Of a stretch of 64,000 nt of DNA, positions 24,514 through 33,518 are shown piece after piece. Numbering within the stretch: the stretch's first letter is position 1; each line of letters opens with the position of its first letter. The translations under genes and the position numbers were made by a program. The notes under the pieces were generated by a model. It searched no databases, had not been told where the DNA came from, and was given only the letters and a program-made list of their open reading frames with translations. Origin of the DNA: JBGPLJ01 sp963826145. GTDB taxonomy: Bacteria; Pseudomonadota; Gammaproteobacteria; Steroidobacterales; Steroidobacteraceae. Location: contig CAWGVW010000002.1 of assembly GCA_963826145.1 (NCBI GenBank), positions 1,178,001-1,242,000 of the forward strand, read 5' to 3'.

Positions 24514-26600
24514 TGGCGACCGTAAGCATCGGCGGGACGATTTCGAGTTTCGCCCGCAACGGCCTCGGCGTGCCGATTCTCCTCATGGTGGTTCTCGCCA
24601 TGATGGTGCTGCCGCTTCCGCCATTCCTGCTCGACGTGCTTTTCACGTTCAACATCTCACTCTCGCTCGTCATCATCCTTGCGGTCATCTACGTGAAACG
24701 GCCGCTCGAGTTCGGCGCATTCCCGACGGTGCTCCTCGCCGCAACACTCCTGCGCCTTGCGCTCAACGTCGCCTCCACCCGCGTCGTGCTGTTGCACGGC
24801 CACACGGGCACCGGCTCCGCCGGCCAGGTCATCAAGGCTTTCGGCGAGTTCGTGGTCGGCGGCAACTACGCGGTCGGACTCATCGTGTTCACGATCTTCG
24901 TGATCATCAATTTCGTGGTCGTGACGAAGGGCGCAGGCCGCATCTCGGAAGTGAGCGCACGCTTCACGCTCGACGCGATGCCCGGCAAGCAGATGGCGAT
25001 CGACGCGGATCTGAATGCCGGCATCATCAATCAGCAGGAAGCGATCGCCCGGCGCCAGGAGATACGCGAGGAAGCGGATTTCTACGGTGCGATGGATGGT
25101 GCGAGCAAGTTCGTGCGCGGTGACGCGGTCGCCGGGATTCTCGTCGTCTTCATCAACGTGCTCGGCGGGCTTGCCATCGGCACGCTCCAGCACGACATGG
25201 CCGTGGCGGACGCGGGCCGCGTGTATTCGCTCCTCACCATCGGCGACGGTCTCGTCGCGCAGATTCCGGCGCTCCTGCTCTCGGTCGCGGTCGCAATCCT
25301 CGTCACCCGTGTGTCGCGCTCGCAGGACATGAGCCAGCAGGTCGCCTCGCAGGTGCTCGGCCAGCCGCAGGCGCTCGCCGTCGCGGCGGGCATCCTCGGG
25401 ATCATGGGGCTCATTCCGGGAATGCCGAATCTCGCCTTTCTCATGATGGCGGCGATCTGCGGCGTTGGCGCCTACATGCTCGCACTCCGGCGCGCGCAAG
25501 CGCTCGAAAAGCCGGCTGCCGCGGCGGTTGAAAAACCGGCCGCCGCGTCCGCGGACGTGAAAGAGCTCAGCTGGGACGATGTCGAGCAGGTTGATCTCAT
25601 CGGTCTCGAAGTCGGCTACCGGCTGATTCCGCTCGTCGACAAGAGCCAGGGCGGCGAGCTCATGAGCCGCATCAAGGGCGTGCGCAAGAAGCTGTCCGAG
25701 GATCTTGGGTTCCTCGTGCAGCCCGTCCACATCCGCGACAACCTCGAGCTCGGGCCGAATTCGTACCGCATCACGATTCTCGGCGCGCCGGTCGGCGAAG
25801 CCGACGTGCAGGTCGGCAACGATCTGGCCATCAACTCGGGTTCGGTCGCGGCACCGATCGCGGGCAGCGCAACCAAGGACCCGGCGTTCGGCCTCGATGC
25901 CGTCTGGATTGACCGGGGGCGGCGCGAGCACGCGCAGACGCTCGGCTACACGGTGGTCGACGAGAGCACGGTGATTGCGACGCATCTGAGTCACCTGCTG
26001 CAAGGCCATGCGAACGAGCTCCTCGGGCACGAGGAAGTGCAGCAGATGCTGAACCGCCTCGCGAAGGCCGCGCCGAAACTTGTCGAGGATCTCGTGCCGA
26101 AGACGCTCACGCTGAGTGTCGTCGTCAAGGTGCTGCAGCAGCTCCTCGGCGAACGCGTTTCGATCCGCAACATCCGCACGATCTGTGAAACGCTGGCGGA
26201 GCAGGCACCGAAGACCCAGGACCCCGTCGTCCTTGTTGCCGCCGTGCGCGTCGCGCTTGGACGGCAGATCGTGCAGGGCATCGCGGGCCTGAGGCAGGAG
26301 CTGCCGGTCATCACGCTCGACCCGAAGCTCGAGCACCTGCTGCAGGACTCGATGGCCGCGGGCGGCGGCGACGGTCCCGGGTTCGAACCGGGGCTTGCCG
26401 ATCGCATGCACGCCTCGCTCGTCGACAACGCGCGACGACTCGAGATCGCCGGCGAACCGGCGGTCCTCCTCGTGTCACCGAAGCTCCGGCCGTGGATCGC
26501 GCGCTTCGTGCGCCAGGCCGTGCCGAACCTCAACGTGCTCGCCTACACCGAAATTCCGGAGAGCCGCCGCATCCGCGTGGTCGCGGCGGTTGGCCAGTAA
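24513..26600 (+). CDS. flhA: Flagellar export protein FlhA
   Basis: 695 residues, the full family length. About eight membrane helices are in the first ~320, with the FHIPEP-family signature between them (GRISEVSARFTLDAMPGKQM, DADLNAGIINQQEA). A linker rich in Ala/Pro/Lys (~330-350) leads to the cytoplasmic ring domain that binds chaperone-substrate complexes (EVQQMLNRLAKAAPKLVEDL). FlhA couples the proton gradient to export. Confidence 0.95.
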   Translation: MATVSIGGTISSFARNGLGVPILLMVVLAMMVLPLPPFLLDVLFTFNISLSLVIILAVIYVKRPLEFGAFPTVLLAATLLRLALNVASTRVVLLHGHTGTGSAGQVIKAFGEFVVGGNYAVGLIVFTIFVIINFVVVTKGAGRISEVSARFTLDAMPGKQMAIDADLNAGIINQQEAIARRQEIREEADFYGAMDGASKFVRGDAVAGILVVFINVLGGLAIGTLQHDMAVADAGRVYSLLTIGDGLVAQIPALLLSVAVAILVTRVSRSQDMSQQVASQVLGQPQALAVAAGILGIMGLIPGMPNLAFLMMAAICGVGAYMLALRRAQALEKPAAAAVEKPAAASADVKELSWDDVEQVDLIGLEVGYRLIPLVDKSQGGELMSRIKGVRKKLSEDLGFLVQPVHIRDNLELGPNSYRITILGAPVGEADVQVGNDLAINSGSVAAPIAGSATKDPAFGLDAVWIDRGRREHAQTLGYTVVDESTVIATHLSHLLQGHANELLGHEEVQQMLNRLAKAAPKLVEDLVPKTLTLSVVVKVLQQLLGERVSIRNIRTICETLAEQAPKTQDPVVLVAAVRVALGRQIVQGIAGLRQELPVITLDPKLEHLLQDSMAAGGGDGPGFEPGLADRMHASLVDNARRLEIAGEPAVLLVSPKLRPWIARFVRQAVPNLNVLAYTEIPESRRIRVVAAVGQ

Positions 26601-26612
26601 GGGAGAGTATCC

Positions 26613-27995
26613 ATGAAGATCAAACGTTTCTTCGCCGCGACGATGCGTGCCGCGATCGTCCAGGTACGCGCGGAGTTCGGCCCCGACGCGCTGATAGTGT
26701 CAAGCAGGCGAGCCGAAGGCGGCATCGAGATCATCGCCGCGGTCGACTACGACGAAGAGCTGGCGCAACAGGCGTTGGGCCCGCGTGCGCGCGAACTGGC
26801 CGCGGGCAGGGCAATTGCACTCCCCGCGCAGCAGCCGTCGCTCGAGCCTCCGCCAGCGAGCGAGCCGCCGCGCGAGGCGGCCCCGCCAAAGGCGAGTCTC
26901 CTCGAAATGCTACGCGACGCGATGCGATCGCGAGGCGCTGTCGCCGCAGCGCCAGCGAACGATGCTGTAAGCGCCGAATCGCAAGGGCTGGCTGCGCAAT
27001 CCCCGGCACCGGTGCCGCTCCCCGGAGTCATGCCCGATCCTGCGCACGATCCAGAATTGGACACTGCGCGCCGCGCAGACACGGCGACACGCAGTCAACT
27101 CGAACTACGGCTATCGAGTCGTGCCTGGACCGAGCTGGCGCGGCGGCAGCCGGCGCGTGCGCGGGTACTGCAAGATCTCGCCGCACTGGATATCGCGCCC
27201 GAGATCGCACTGCAGCTTTGCGATGACATGCCGCAGCTGGAGTCACTCGACGACCTGTCGCGCCTTCCGGTGGCGCTCATGGCGCACCTTGTGCGCCGGC
27301 TCCCGGTCACCGAGGACCACGTGCTCGGGGAGGGTGGCGTGGTCGCGATCGTCGGCCGCAGCGGCGTCGGCAAGACGACCACCATCGCCAAGCTCGCGGC
27401 GAGGTTCGCGCTGCGCCACGGCGCTCGGGAGGTCGCGCTCGTGAGCATCGACGGCTATCGAAGACATGGCCGTGAGCAGCTGTTGAGGTATGCCCGGATC
27501 ATCGGCGTGCAGACTCACATCGCGACCGACGCACGTGGGCTCGGGGAGGTGCTCGATGCGCTTGGGCCCCGGAAACTCGTACTCATTGATACCGCCGGGC
27601 GGTGGCGGCGTGATCTGCGTCTGACAGAGCAGCTGTCAGCACTCGCTCAGCATGGCGAGCGCATCCGCATTCTGCTCGCGCTCGCGGCGAACAGCGACCT
27701 CGCTACGCTCGATGACACCGTGCGCATGTTCGCGCGCCTGAAACCGGGCGCCTGCATCCTGACCAAGGTCGATGAAGCAGACAGTCTCGGAGCCGCGCTT
27801 TCGACGGTAATCCGCTACCAACTGCCGATCGCGTATCTGACGGATGGACCGCGCATACCGGAGGATCTGCATGCCGGTCTGTCGCGCTGCGTATGGCTGG
27901 TGCTGAGGGCGGCGGAGCTGCAGGCAGGCGCGGCACAGGTTCCCGAACCCATGCTGCGTGCACAACAATTCGACACGGCGGTGGCGCATGCATAA
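26613..27995 (+). CDS. flhF: Flagellar biosynthesis GTPase FlhF
   Basis: SRP-family GTPase that positions the polar flagellum. 460 residues: a basic N-terminus (MKIKRFFAATMRAAIVQVRA), a Pro/Ala-rich B region, and the NG domain with G1 GRSGVGKTTTIAKLAARF (~248), VSIDGYRRHGREQLLRYA, DTAGR (~327) and TKVDEA. An AGGGAG ribosome site lies 7 bases upstream. It overlaps flhG by 8 bases. The FlhF-FlhG pair indicates polar, number-controlled flagella. Confidence 0.93.
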   Translation: MKIKRFFAATMRAAIVQVRAEFGPDALIVSSRRAEGGIEIIAAVDYDEELAQQALGPRARELAAGRAIALPAQQPSLEPPPASEPPREAAPPKASLLEMLRDAMRSRGAVAAAPANDAVSAESQGLAAQSPAPVPLPGVMPDPAHDPELDTARRADTATRSQLELRLSSRAWTELARRQPARARVLQDLAALDIAPEIALQLCDDMPQLESLDDLSRLPVALMAHLVRRLPVTEDHVLGEGGVVAIVGRSGVGKTTTIAKLAARFALRHGAREVALVSIDGYRRHGREQLLRYARIIGVQTHIATDARGLGEVLDALGPRKLVLIDTAGRWRRDLRLTEQLSALAQHGERIRILLALAANSDLATLDDTVRMFARLKPGACILTKVDEADSLGAALSTVIRYQLPIAYLTDGPRIPEDLHAGLSRCVWLVLRAAELQAGAAQVPEPMLRAQQFDTAVAHA

Positions 27996-28875
27996 GGCCG
28001 ACACCGCCTGGCGGCAGGCGAACTCCACCGCGGCAATCAAGCGCAGCGCGCCCGTCAAGGTTCTTGCCATCACGGGCGGCAAGGGCGGCGTCGGCAAGAC
28101 GACGGTTGCGATCAATCTCGGCGTTGCGCTTGCGATGCGCGGTCGTGAAGTGCTGCTGCTCGACGCCGACCTCGGACTTGCGAACGTCGACGTAATGCTC
28201 GGCCTGAATCCGCGCTTCAACCTCGCCCATGTGGTCGCCGGCGAGTGCCGCCTGGAAGATGCAATCGTCACCGGCGCGCACGGTCTGCACGTCATCGCCG
28301 CGGCCTCGGGCTTGAAGCGCATGGCGAACCTCTCGAACGGCGAGCATGTCGGCATCGTGCGGGCTTTCGATGAGCTCTATCACCGGATTGACATCCTCCT
28401 CATTGACACGGCGGCCGGGCTCGGGGACAGCGTCCTGACGTTCTGCCAGGCGGCGCAGGACGTGCTGGTTGTGGTCTGCGACGAGCCGGCATCGCTTACG
28501 GACGCCTATGGGCTTATCAAGGTCCTGAGCCGCGACCATGGCGTCGGGCGCTTTCGCATCCTCGCAAACCAGGTGCGCAACCCCCTGCATGGCCGGGAGC
28601 TGCACATGAAGCTCGCACGCGTCTGTGACCGGTTTCTCAATGTCACGCTCGATTTCCTCGGTGCCATACCGGCCGACCGCTATGCGCGCGCCGCCGTGCA
28701 GCGGCAGGGGCCGGTGGTCGATCTTTTTCCTTCCAGTTCCGCGGCTTTAGCTATCAAGAAGCTCGCGGAACGGGCCGATAACTGGGCCGTGCCTGAAAGG
28801 GCCCGCGGCCATGTCGAGTTCTTTCTGGAACGCCTAGTCCGCGCCGGACGGGCGAGCACAAGCGCTTTGCAATGA
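27988..28875 (+). CDS. flhG: Flagellar number regulator FlhG (FleN), MinD-like ATPase
   Basis: 295 residues from ATG 27988, inside the end of flhF. Deviant Walker A: ITGGKGGVGKTTVAINLGVA near residue 28; LLLDADLGLANVDVMLGLNP and LLIDTAAGLGDSV complete the MinD-type site. The C-terminal tail is amphipathic. FlhG restrains FleQ and FlhF so that few flagella form. The stop overlaps the fliA start (ATGA). Confidence 0.93.
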   Translation: MHKADTAWRQANSTAAIKRSAPVKVLAITGGKGGVGKTTVAINLGVALAMRGREVLLLDADLGLANVDVMLGLNPRFNLAHVVAGECRLEDAIVTGAHGLHVIAAASGLKRMANLSNGEHVGIVRAFDELYHRIDILLIDTAAGLGDSVLTFCQAAQDVLVVVCDEPASLTDAYGLIKVLSRDHGVGRFRILANQVRNPLHGRELHMKLARVCDRFLNVTLDFLGAIPADRYARAAVQRQGPVVDLFPSSSAALAIKKLAERADNWAVPERARGHVEFFLERLVRAGRASTSALQ

Positions 28876-29636
28876 GAGCAAGAAAGCAGCACTACGTGGA
28901 TATCGGAACGAGCGCCGAGCCGGCGGGCCCGAAAGACCTGCCGCAGGATGAGCTCGTCGTTCGTCACGCCGATCTCGTCAAGCGGATCGCGTATCACCTC
29001 GTGAGCCGCATGCCGCCGAACGTGGAGGTCGATGACCTCATACAGGCCGGCATGATCGGGCTCCTCGACGCCGCGCGGCACTACACCGCGAGCAAGGGCG
29101 CGAATTTCGAAACCTACGCCGGTATCCGCATCCGTGGCGCGATGCTCGATGAAGTGCGCAAGTCCGACTGGACGCCGCGCTCGGTGCACCGGAGCGTGCG
29201 CGAAATGGCGGAAGTCGTCCGCCGGATCGAAAACGAAACAGGCCACGACGCCAAGGCGACGGACGTGGCACAGGCGCTCGGCATTACGCTCGAGGACTAT
29301 CACAAGCTCGTGCAGGACGCTGCGAGCTGCCGGCTCTTCAGCTTCGACTCCCTCGGCGGGCCCGACGATGACAGCCCGGCCGACTATGCCCCCGACGCGC
29401 GGCCGGGACCGCTCGATGAGCTGACAGACGCCGACTTCCGCCAGGCGCTCATCGGCGCGATCGACGGCCTTCCCGAGCGCGAGAAGCTCGTGCTCGCGCT
29501 CTATTACGACGAGGAGCTGAACCTGCGCGAAATCGGCGACGTGCTCGACGTGAGCGAATCGCGCGTCTGCCAGATCCACGGCCAGGCGCTTGTGCGCGTA
29601 CGTGCGCGCGTGGATGAGTGGCTGAAGAGCGACTGA
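28872..29636 (+). CDS. fliA: Flagellar sigma factor FliA (sigma-28)
   Basis: 254 residues. Region 2 (LVKRIAYHLVSRMPPNVEVD, DLIQAGMIGLLDAARHY), region 3 (DAKATDVAQALGITLEDYHK) and region 4 (LREIGDVLDVSESRVCQIHG) are all in place. It directs RNA polymerase to late flagellar genes such as flagellin. In many relatives a che cluster follows; here motC begins 14 bases downstream. Confidence 0.95.
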   Translation: MRARKQHYVDIGTSAEPAGPKDLPQDELVVRHADLVKRIAYHLVSRMPPNVEVDDLIQAGMIGLLDAARHYTASKGANFETYAGIRIRGAMLDEVRKSDWTPRSVHRSVREMAEVVRRIENETGHDAKATDVAQALGITLEDYHKLVQDAASCRLFSFDSLGGPDDDSPADYAPDARPGPLDELTDADFRQALIGAIDGLPEREKLVLALYYDEELNLREIGDVLDVSESRVCQIHGQALVRVRARVDEWLKSD

Positions 29637-29650
29637 CCGGCGATCCGCCC

Positions 29651-30391
29651 ATGGATATCCTCAGCATCGTCGGCATCTTTCTCGCGTTCGTTGCGATCAT
29701 CGGCGGCAGCATCCTGAAGGGGAGCGGCGTCAAGGCGCTGCTCGGCGCAGCCGCGTTTGTCATCGTCGTCCTTGGAACGGTCGCCGCGATCCTGTTGCAG
29801 ACACCGCTCGCAACTTTCATGCGCATGATCAAGATCATCGGCTGGGTGTTCAAACCCCCCGCCGCCGACGCCCAGGCGATCATCGAGAAACTGGTCGAGT
29901 GGTCGAATGTTGCACGCAAGCAGGGCCTTCTTGGACTCGAGTCCGCGGTCGAGCAGGAACCCGACGATTTCGTAAAGAAGGGCCTGCAGTCGCTCGTCGA
30001 CGGCGGCGAGCCGGATGCCATTCGCGCTTCCATGGAAGTCGAACTCGAAACGCGCCAGCACTTCGACAACGCCGCGGCCAGGGTCCTGGAAGGCATGGGC
30101 ATCTACGCGCCGACCCTCGGCATCATTGGCGCGGTCATGGGATTGATGGCGGTCATGCAGAACCTCAACGATCCGAGCAAGCTCGGCCACGGCATCGCCG
30201 CGGCCTTCATCGCGACGATCTACGGCATCGGACTTGCGAATCTTTTCTTCCTGCCGATGGCGAGCAAGCTGAAGGCGATCGTGCAGCACCAGTCGCAGAT
30301 CCGGCAGATGACCATCGAAGGCATCATCTCGATTGCCCAGGGCGAAAACCCGCGCAATATCGAGTCGAAACTGCGCGGCTACCTGCACTAG
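29651..30391 (+). CDS. motC: Flagellar motor stator protein MotC (MotA/PomA family)
   Basis: 246 residues from ATG 29651, chosen because it gives the normal MDILSIVGIFLAFVAIIGGS first helix. Four membrane helices; the cytoplasmic loop has the rotor-contacting charged segment (GLLGLESAVEQEPDDFVKKG). The last two helices include GIYAPTLGIIGAVMGLMAV and GIAAAFIATIYGIGLANLFF. Forms the ion channel with MotD. Confidence 0.92.
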   Translation: MDILSIVGIFLAFVAIIGGSILKGSGVKALLGAAAFVIVVLGTVAAILLQTPLATFMRMIKIIGWVFKPPAADAQAIIEKLVEWSNVARKQGLLGLESAVEQEPDDFVKKGLQSLVDGGEPDAIRASMEVELETRQHFDNAAARVLEGMGIYAPTLGIIGAVMGLMAVMQNLNDPSKLGHGIAAAFIATIYGIGLANLFFLPMASKLKAIVQHQSQIRQMTIEGIISIAQGENPRNIESKLRGYLH

Positions 30392-30406
30392 CGCGGCGGC
30401 GGCTCC

Positions 30407-31384
30407 ATGGCGCGCAAGAAACATCACGAGGAACATCAGAACCACGAGGCGTGGGCGATCCCCTACGGCGATCTCGTGACGCTGCTGCTCGCCTTGTTCG
30501 TCGTGCTCTATTCGATGTCGTCGGTCAACCTCGGCAAGTACCGGATTCTCTCCGATGCGCTGGTGGCGGCATTTCGCGGGTCGCCGACGACCACGACGCC
30601 GGTGCCCGTCGGTAAGCCAGCGTCCGGCAAGGGCGGCGATGAGATGCTGGTCGGCGTGCGGCCGACGGCGCTCGTGAAACTTCCGAGTGCAGTCGAGAAA
30701 CCGAAGCCGGTCGAGCCCTCCGTCAAGCCGATGGCCGGCGCCCTCGTGCGCATGGCGACCGAGATCGAAAAGGCGATGAAGGAGTTGATCGATCGCAAAC
30801 TCGTGACCGTGCGCCAGGAAAAACTCTGGCTCGAGGTCGAGATCCGCACCGATATTCTCTTTCGCAGCGGCGATGCCGACATCAATGCCCAGGCAGTGCC
30901 CGTCTTGAGAAGCCTCGCCGACATCCTCAAGCCTTTTCCGAATCCGATTCACGTCGAAGGGCACACGGACAACCGCCCGATCCGCACGGCGGCCTTTCCG
31001 TCCAACTGGGAGCTGTCGGCCGCGCGTGCCGCGACCGTGGTGCACCTATTCGTGAATCAGGGCGTCGATCCGCAGCGGCTGAAAATCGTCGGGCTTGCGG
31101 AGCAGGCGCCGATCGCGACCAACGACACGGCCGAGGGCCGCAATGCCAACCGGCGTGTGCGCATCGTCGTGCTGGAGTCAGCCGACGTATCCGAGGACGC
31201 ATACGCAGTTCGGCTGAATGCCGACACGGCAGCGGCGAAAGAGGCGAGCTCGCTCGGTGTTGCCGAGCCGAATGGAACGAACCGGGTGCTATTAAGCGTG
31301 CCGGCGGAGGAGCTGTCGAAGAAGCTCGCGCCGACCGGGCCCGCGCCGTCGCCTTCACCATCCACCGCATCTCCCCAACCGTAG
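30407..31384 (+). CDS. motD: Flagellar motor stator protein MotD (MotB family)
   Basis: 325 residues. The single membrane helix carries the ion-binding Asp (PYGDLVTLLLALFVVLYSMS). A linker and the peptidoglycan-binding OmpA-like domain follow (NPIHVEGHTDNRPIRTAAFP, NWELSAARAATVVHL, EGRNANRRVRIVV), then ~70 extra low-complexity residues ending in Ser/Pro repeats. It anchors the stator to the cell wall. Last gene of the flagellar block. Confidence 0.92.
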   Translation: MARKKHHEEHQNHEAWAIPYGDLVTLLLALFVVLYSMSSVNLGKYRILSDALVAAFRGSPTTTTPVPVGKPASGKGGDEMLVGVRPTALVKLPSAVEKPKPVEPSVKPMAGALVRMATEIEKAMKELIDRKLVTVRQEKLWLEVEIRTDILFRSGDADINAQAVPVLRSLADILKPFPNPIHVEGHTDNRPIRTAAFPSNWELSAARAATVVHLFVNQGVDPQRLKIVGLAEQAPIATNDTAEGRNANRRVRIVVLESADVSEDAYAVRLNADTAAAKEASSLGVAEPNGTNRVLLSVPAEELSKKLAPTGPAPSPSPSTASPQP

Positions 31385-31409
31385 AGAAACGCGGGAAATC
31401 TCCTTATTC

Positions 31410-31685
31410 CTACGCACGCAGGTCCTCGTAGGCCTTGTGCCTGCGGATGTAGGCGTCGACGAACGGACAGCGCGGGATCACCTTCTCGCCGCCGGCGCGA
31501 AGCAGGTCGAGCGTGCCCTTCACGAGCGCGGATCCATGGCCTCGGCCCTCGAGTTCGGGCGGCACTTCGGCGTGCAGGAGCGTTCGCACGCCGGCCTCGC
31601 GGCTGTATGTGACGAAGGCGAGACCGCCCTCGAGCTCAAGCTCAAAGCGATTGCGCGCGGGATTGTCGCGAACCTCGTTCGACAT
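31410..31685 (-). CDS. Small GNAT-like N-acetyltransferase (YjdJ type)
   Basis: 91 residues. It is the compact acetyl-CoA-binding half of a GNAT fold: GLAFVTYSREAGVRTLLHAE, VPPELEGRGHGSALVKGTLD (the R/QxxGxG/A pyrophosphate loop as GRGHGS) and CPFVDAYIRRHKAYEDL. Such short proteins are common and of unknown substrate. Converges with motD (25-base gap) and is divergent from the endonuclease gene by 16 bases. Confidence 0.82.
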   Translation of the reverse strand: MSNEVRDNPARNRFELELEGGLAFVTYSREAGVRTLLHAEVPPELEGRGHGSALVKGTLDLLRAGGEKVIPRCPFVDAYIRRHKAYEDLRA

Positions 31686-31701
31686 GCTTTAATAATAGAC
31701 G

Positions 31702-33075
31702 ATGAAAGCGCCCGACTGGGATGAGTCACTCCTCACCGAGCATCGCCGGCACCTCACTGTCCCGGCCGCCCAGCAAGCCTTCGACACGCTCGTACTTGCC
31801 GCGATCCTGCTGCCGAACTACGAATGCAGCCCCGCCTCGCACGGCGAAATCCGCGATTTCCGCTACAAGGATCGCGCCACGGGTGAATGGCCGTTCGCCT
31901 TCATCGTGAATCGCAGGGACCTCCTCTTCTACGTCCGCAAGCAGGGAGCCGCACGGGTTGCCGGGGGCATCGCAGCGCTGCGCGAGCGCCTTACCAATGT
32001 CAGCGAGAACGCGGCGGGCGAGTACACGGCGCATATCGGATCGAGCGACGAAGCACGCAAGCTCGTCGAACTCCTCTTTGGCAAGGCGCAGTCACTCGCC
32101 TCATCGGTACGCCATTGGTGGGTGAACCACCGGCATGCGCCGCGGCTCGAAATCGAGGGCGGTTACCTCTGGTCGCCCGCAAAGGGGAAGTCAGCTGGCG
32201 CGGCCGCGGCGTACGAAATCCTGATGCAGATCCAGCCGGGCGATCTCATCTTTTCGTTCGCGGACGCCGTCGTCGGTGCGGTCGGCATGGTGCTCGGCCG
32301 CGCGAAGGAAGCTCCCGAGCCGACATACGCCGCCGACGCCGGCAAGAAACGCAAGCGCACGCCGGGCTGGCAGCTGCCGGTTCGATTCGTCGAATTCCCG
32401 CGGCCGCTCAGAACGATGGAGCATGCCGAGGAGCTTCATTCGGTGCTGCCCGCCAAGGATTCGCCGCTCAGTAGCACGGGTGTCGGTGTCCGGACTGTGT
32501 TCCTGAGCGCTGTGCCGGACGCGATGGTCATGGCGTTGCGACGGCTCCTCGAAGGACAGGTTGAGGAGGTCGAAGACAAGATCCGCACTTCCGTAGGCGC
32601 GGAACTCCTGGACGATCGCGCCGAAGAGATCATCCGGCTGCGGTCGGACATCGGTCCGGTGGAAAAGGAGCATCTCATTCGCGCACGCCGCGGCCACGGC
32701 CTCTTCCGGCGCAATCTCGAAGAGATCGAAGGCGGCTGCCGCCTCACGCAACTCCTCGACCGGCGGCACCTCCTCGCGAGCCACATCAAACCCTGGCGCG
32801 AATCGAATGACGCCGAAAAGCTCGACGGCTTCAACGGGCTTCTCTTTTCGCCGCACATTGCGCACCTGTTCGACCGTGGTTATATCTCGTTCGCCGATGA
32901 CGGCACGCTCCTCATCTCGCGGCATCTCAATCCGCGGGTGCTCAACGTCTGGAATCTGGAGACGTCAGCGAAGATCGAAGCATTTCGCCCCGAGCAACGC
33001 GTCTATCTCGACCATCACCGGCGCGAAGTCTTCGAGAAGCACGACCGCGGGCGGCGGTCGAAGAGCGGGTTATGA
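31702..33075 (+). CDS. Putative modification-dependent HNH endonuclease with EVE-like central domain
   Basis: 457 residues, three parts. The N-terminal ~110 residues are of unrecognised type (LPNYECSPASHGEIRDFRYK). The middle (~150-260: GGYLWSPAKGKSAG, IQPGDLIFSFADAVVGAVGM, VRFVEFPRP) resembles PUA-like EVE domains, which read modified bases. The C-terminal HNH_2-type nuclease is CRLTQLLDRRHLLASHIKPW followed by NGLLFSPHIAHLFDRGYISF. An EVE-HNH order suggests a type IV-like restriction enzyme cutting modified foreign DNA; this is inferred. The stop overlaps the next GNAT gene. No methylase lies beside it. Confidence 0.7.
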   Translation: MKAPDWDESLLTEHRRHLTVPAAQQAFDTLVLAAILLPNYECSPASHGEIRDFRYKDRATGEWPFAFIVNRRDLLFYVRKQGAARVAGGIAALRERLTNVSENAAGEYTAHIGSSDEARKLVELLFGKAQSLASSVRHWWVNHRHAPRLEIEGGYLWSPAKGKSAGAAAAYEILMQIQPGDLIFSFADAVVGAVGMVLGRAKEAPEPTYAADAGKKRKRTPGWQLPVRFVEFPRPLRTMEHAEELHSVLPAKDSPLSSTGVGVRTVFLSAVPDAMVMALRRLLEGQVEEVEDKIRTSVGAELLDDRAEEIIRLRSDIGPVEKEHLIRARRGHGLFRRNLEEIEGGCRLTQLLDRRHLLASHIKPWRESNDAEKLDGFNGLLFSPHIAHLFDRGYISFADDGTLLISRHLNPRVLNVWNLETSAKIEAFRPEQRVYLDHHRREVFEKHDRGRRSKSGL

Positions 33076-33518
33076 CGACCTTCATACGCGATGTCGAAGC
33101 TCCGGACGAAGCCGCCTGGCGGCGGCTCTGGGACGGCTACTGCCAGTTCTACAAGTCGGTCGTCCCGGCGGACGTGACCGACGCAACCTGGCGGCGGCTG
33201 CTCGATCCGAAGTCGCCCATCGTCGGGCGAGTGGCGGAAGTCGGCGGCGCGGTCGTCGGCTTCGCGCATTGCGTGATGCATGAGGGCACCTGGGCGACGC
33301 ATCCGATCGGCTATCTCGAGGATCTCTACGTCGATCCATCGGTGCGCGGGCACGGAGTCGGACGCCTCTTGATGCAGGATCTCATCGATCGCGGCAAGCG
33401 CGGCGGCTGGGAGTATGTCTATTGGCACACGCAGTCATTCAACGCGACTGCGCGGCGTCTCTACGACACCTTCACGCTGGCGGATGACTTCGTGAAGTAC
33501 CGGGTGCTTCTGCGCTAA
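33072..33518 (+). CDS. GNAT family N-acetyltransferase
   Basis: 148 residues with a full GNAT core: RDVEAPDEAAWRRLWDGYCQ, VGFAHCVMHEGTW, the motif A strand-helix YLEDLYVDPSVRGHGVGRLL (acetyl-CoA loop RGHGVG) and WHTQSFNATARRLYDTF. The substrate is unknown. Its ATG overlaps the endonuclease stop (ATGA), so the two are co-transcribed; its own stop overlaps the convergent hydrolase gene by four bases. Confidence 0.88.
   Translation: MTTFIRDVEAPDEAAWRRLWDGYCQFYKSVVPADVTDATWRRLLDPKSPIVGRVAEVGGAVVGFAHCVMHEGTWATHPIGYLEDLYVDPSVRGHGVGRLLMQDLIDRGKRGGWEYVYWHTQSFNATARRLYDTFTLADDFVKYRVLLR

Noticed and set aside
24657..26411. A 584-codon minus-strand open frame across flhA
   Set aside because: Antisense shadow of a full-length conserved gene; no recognisable product.
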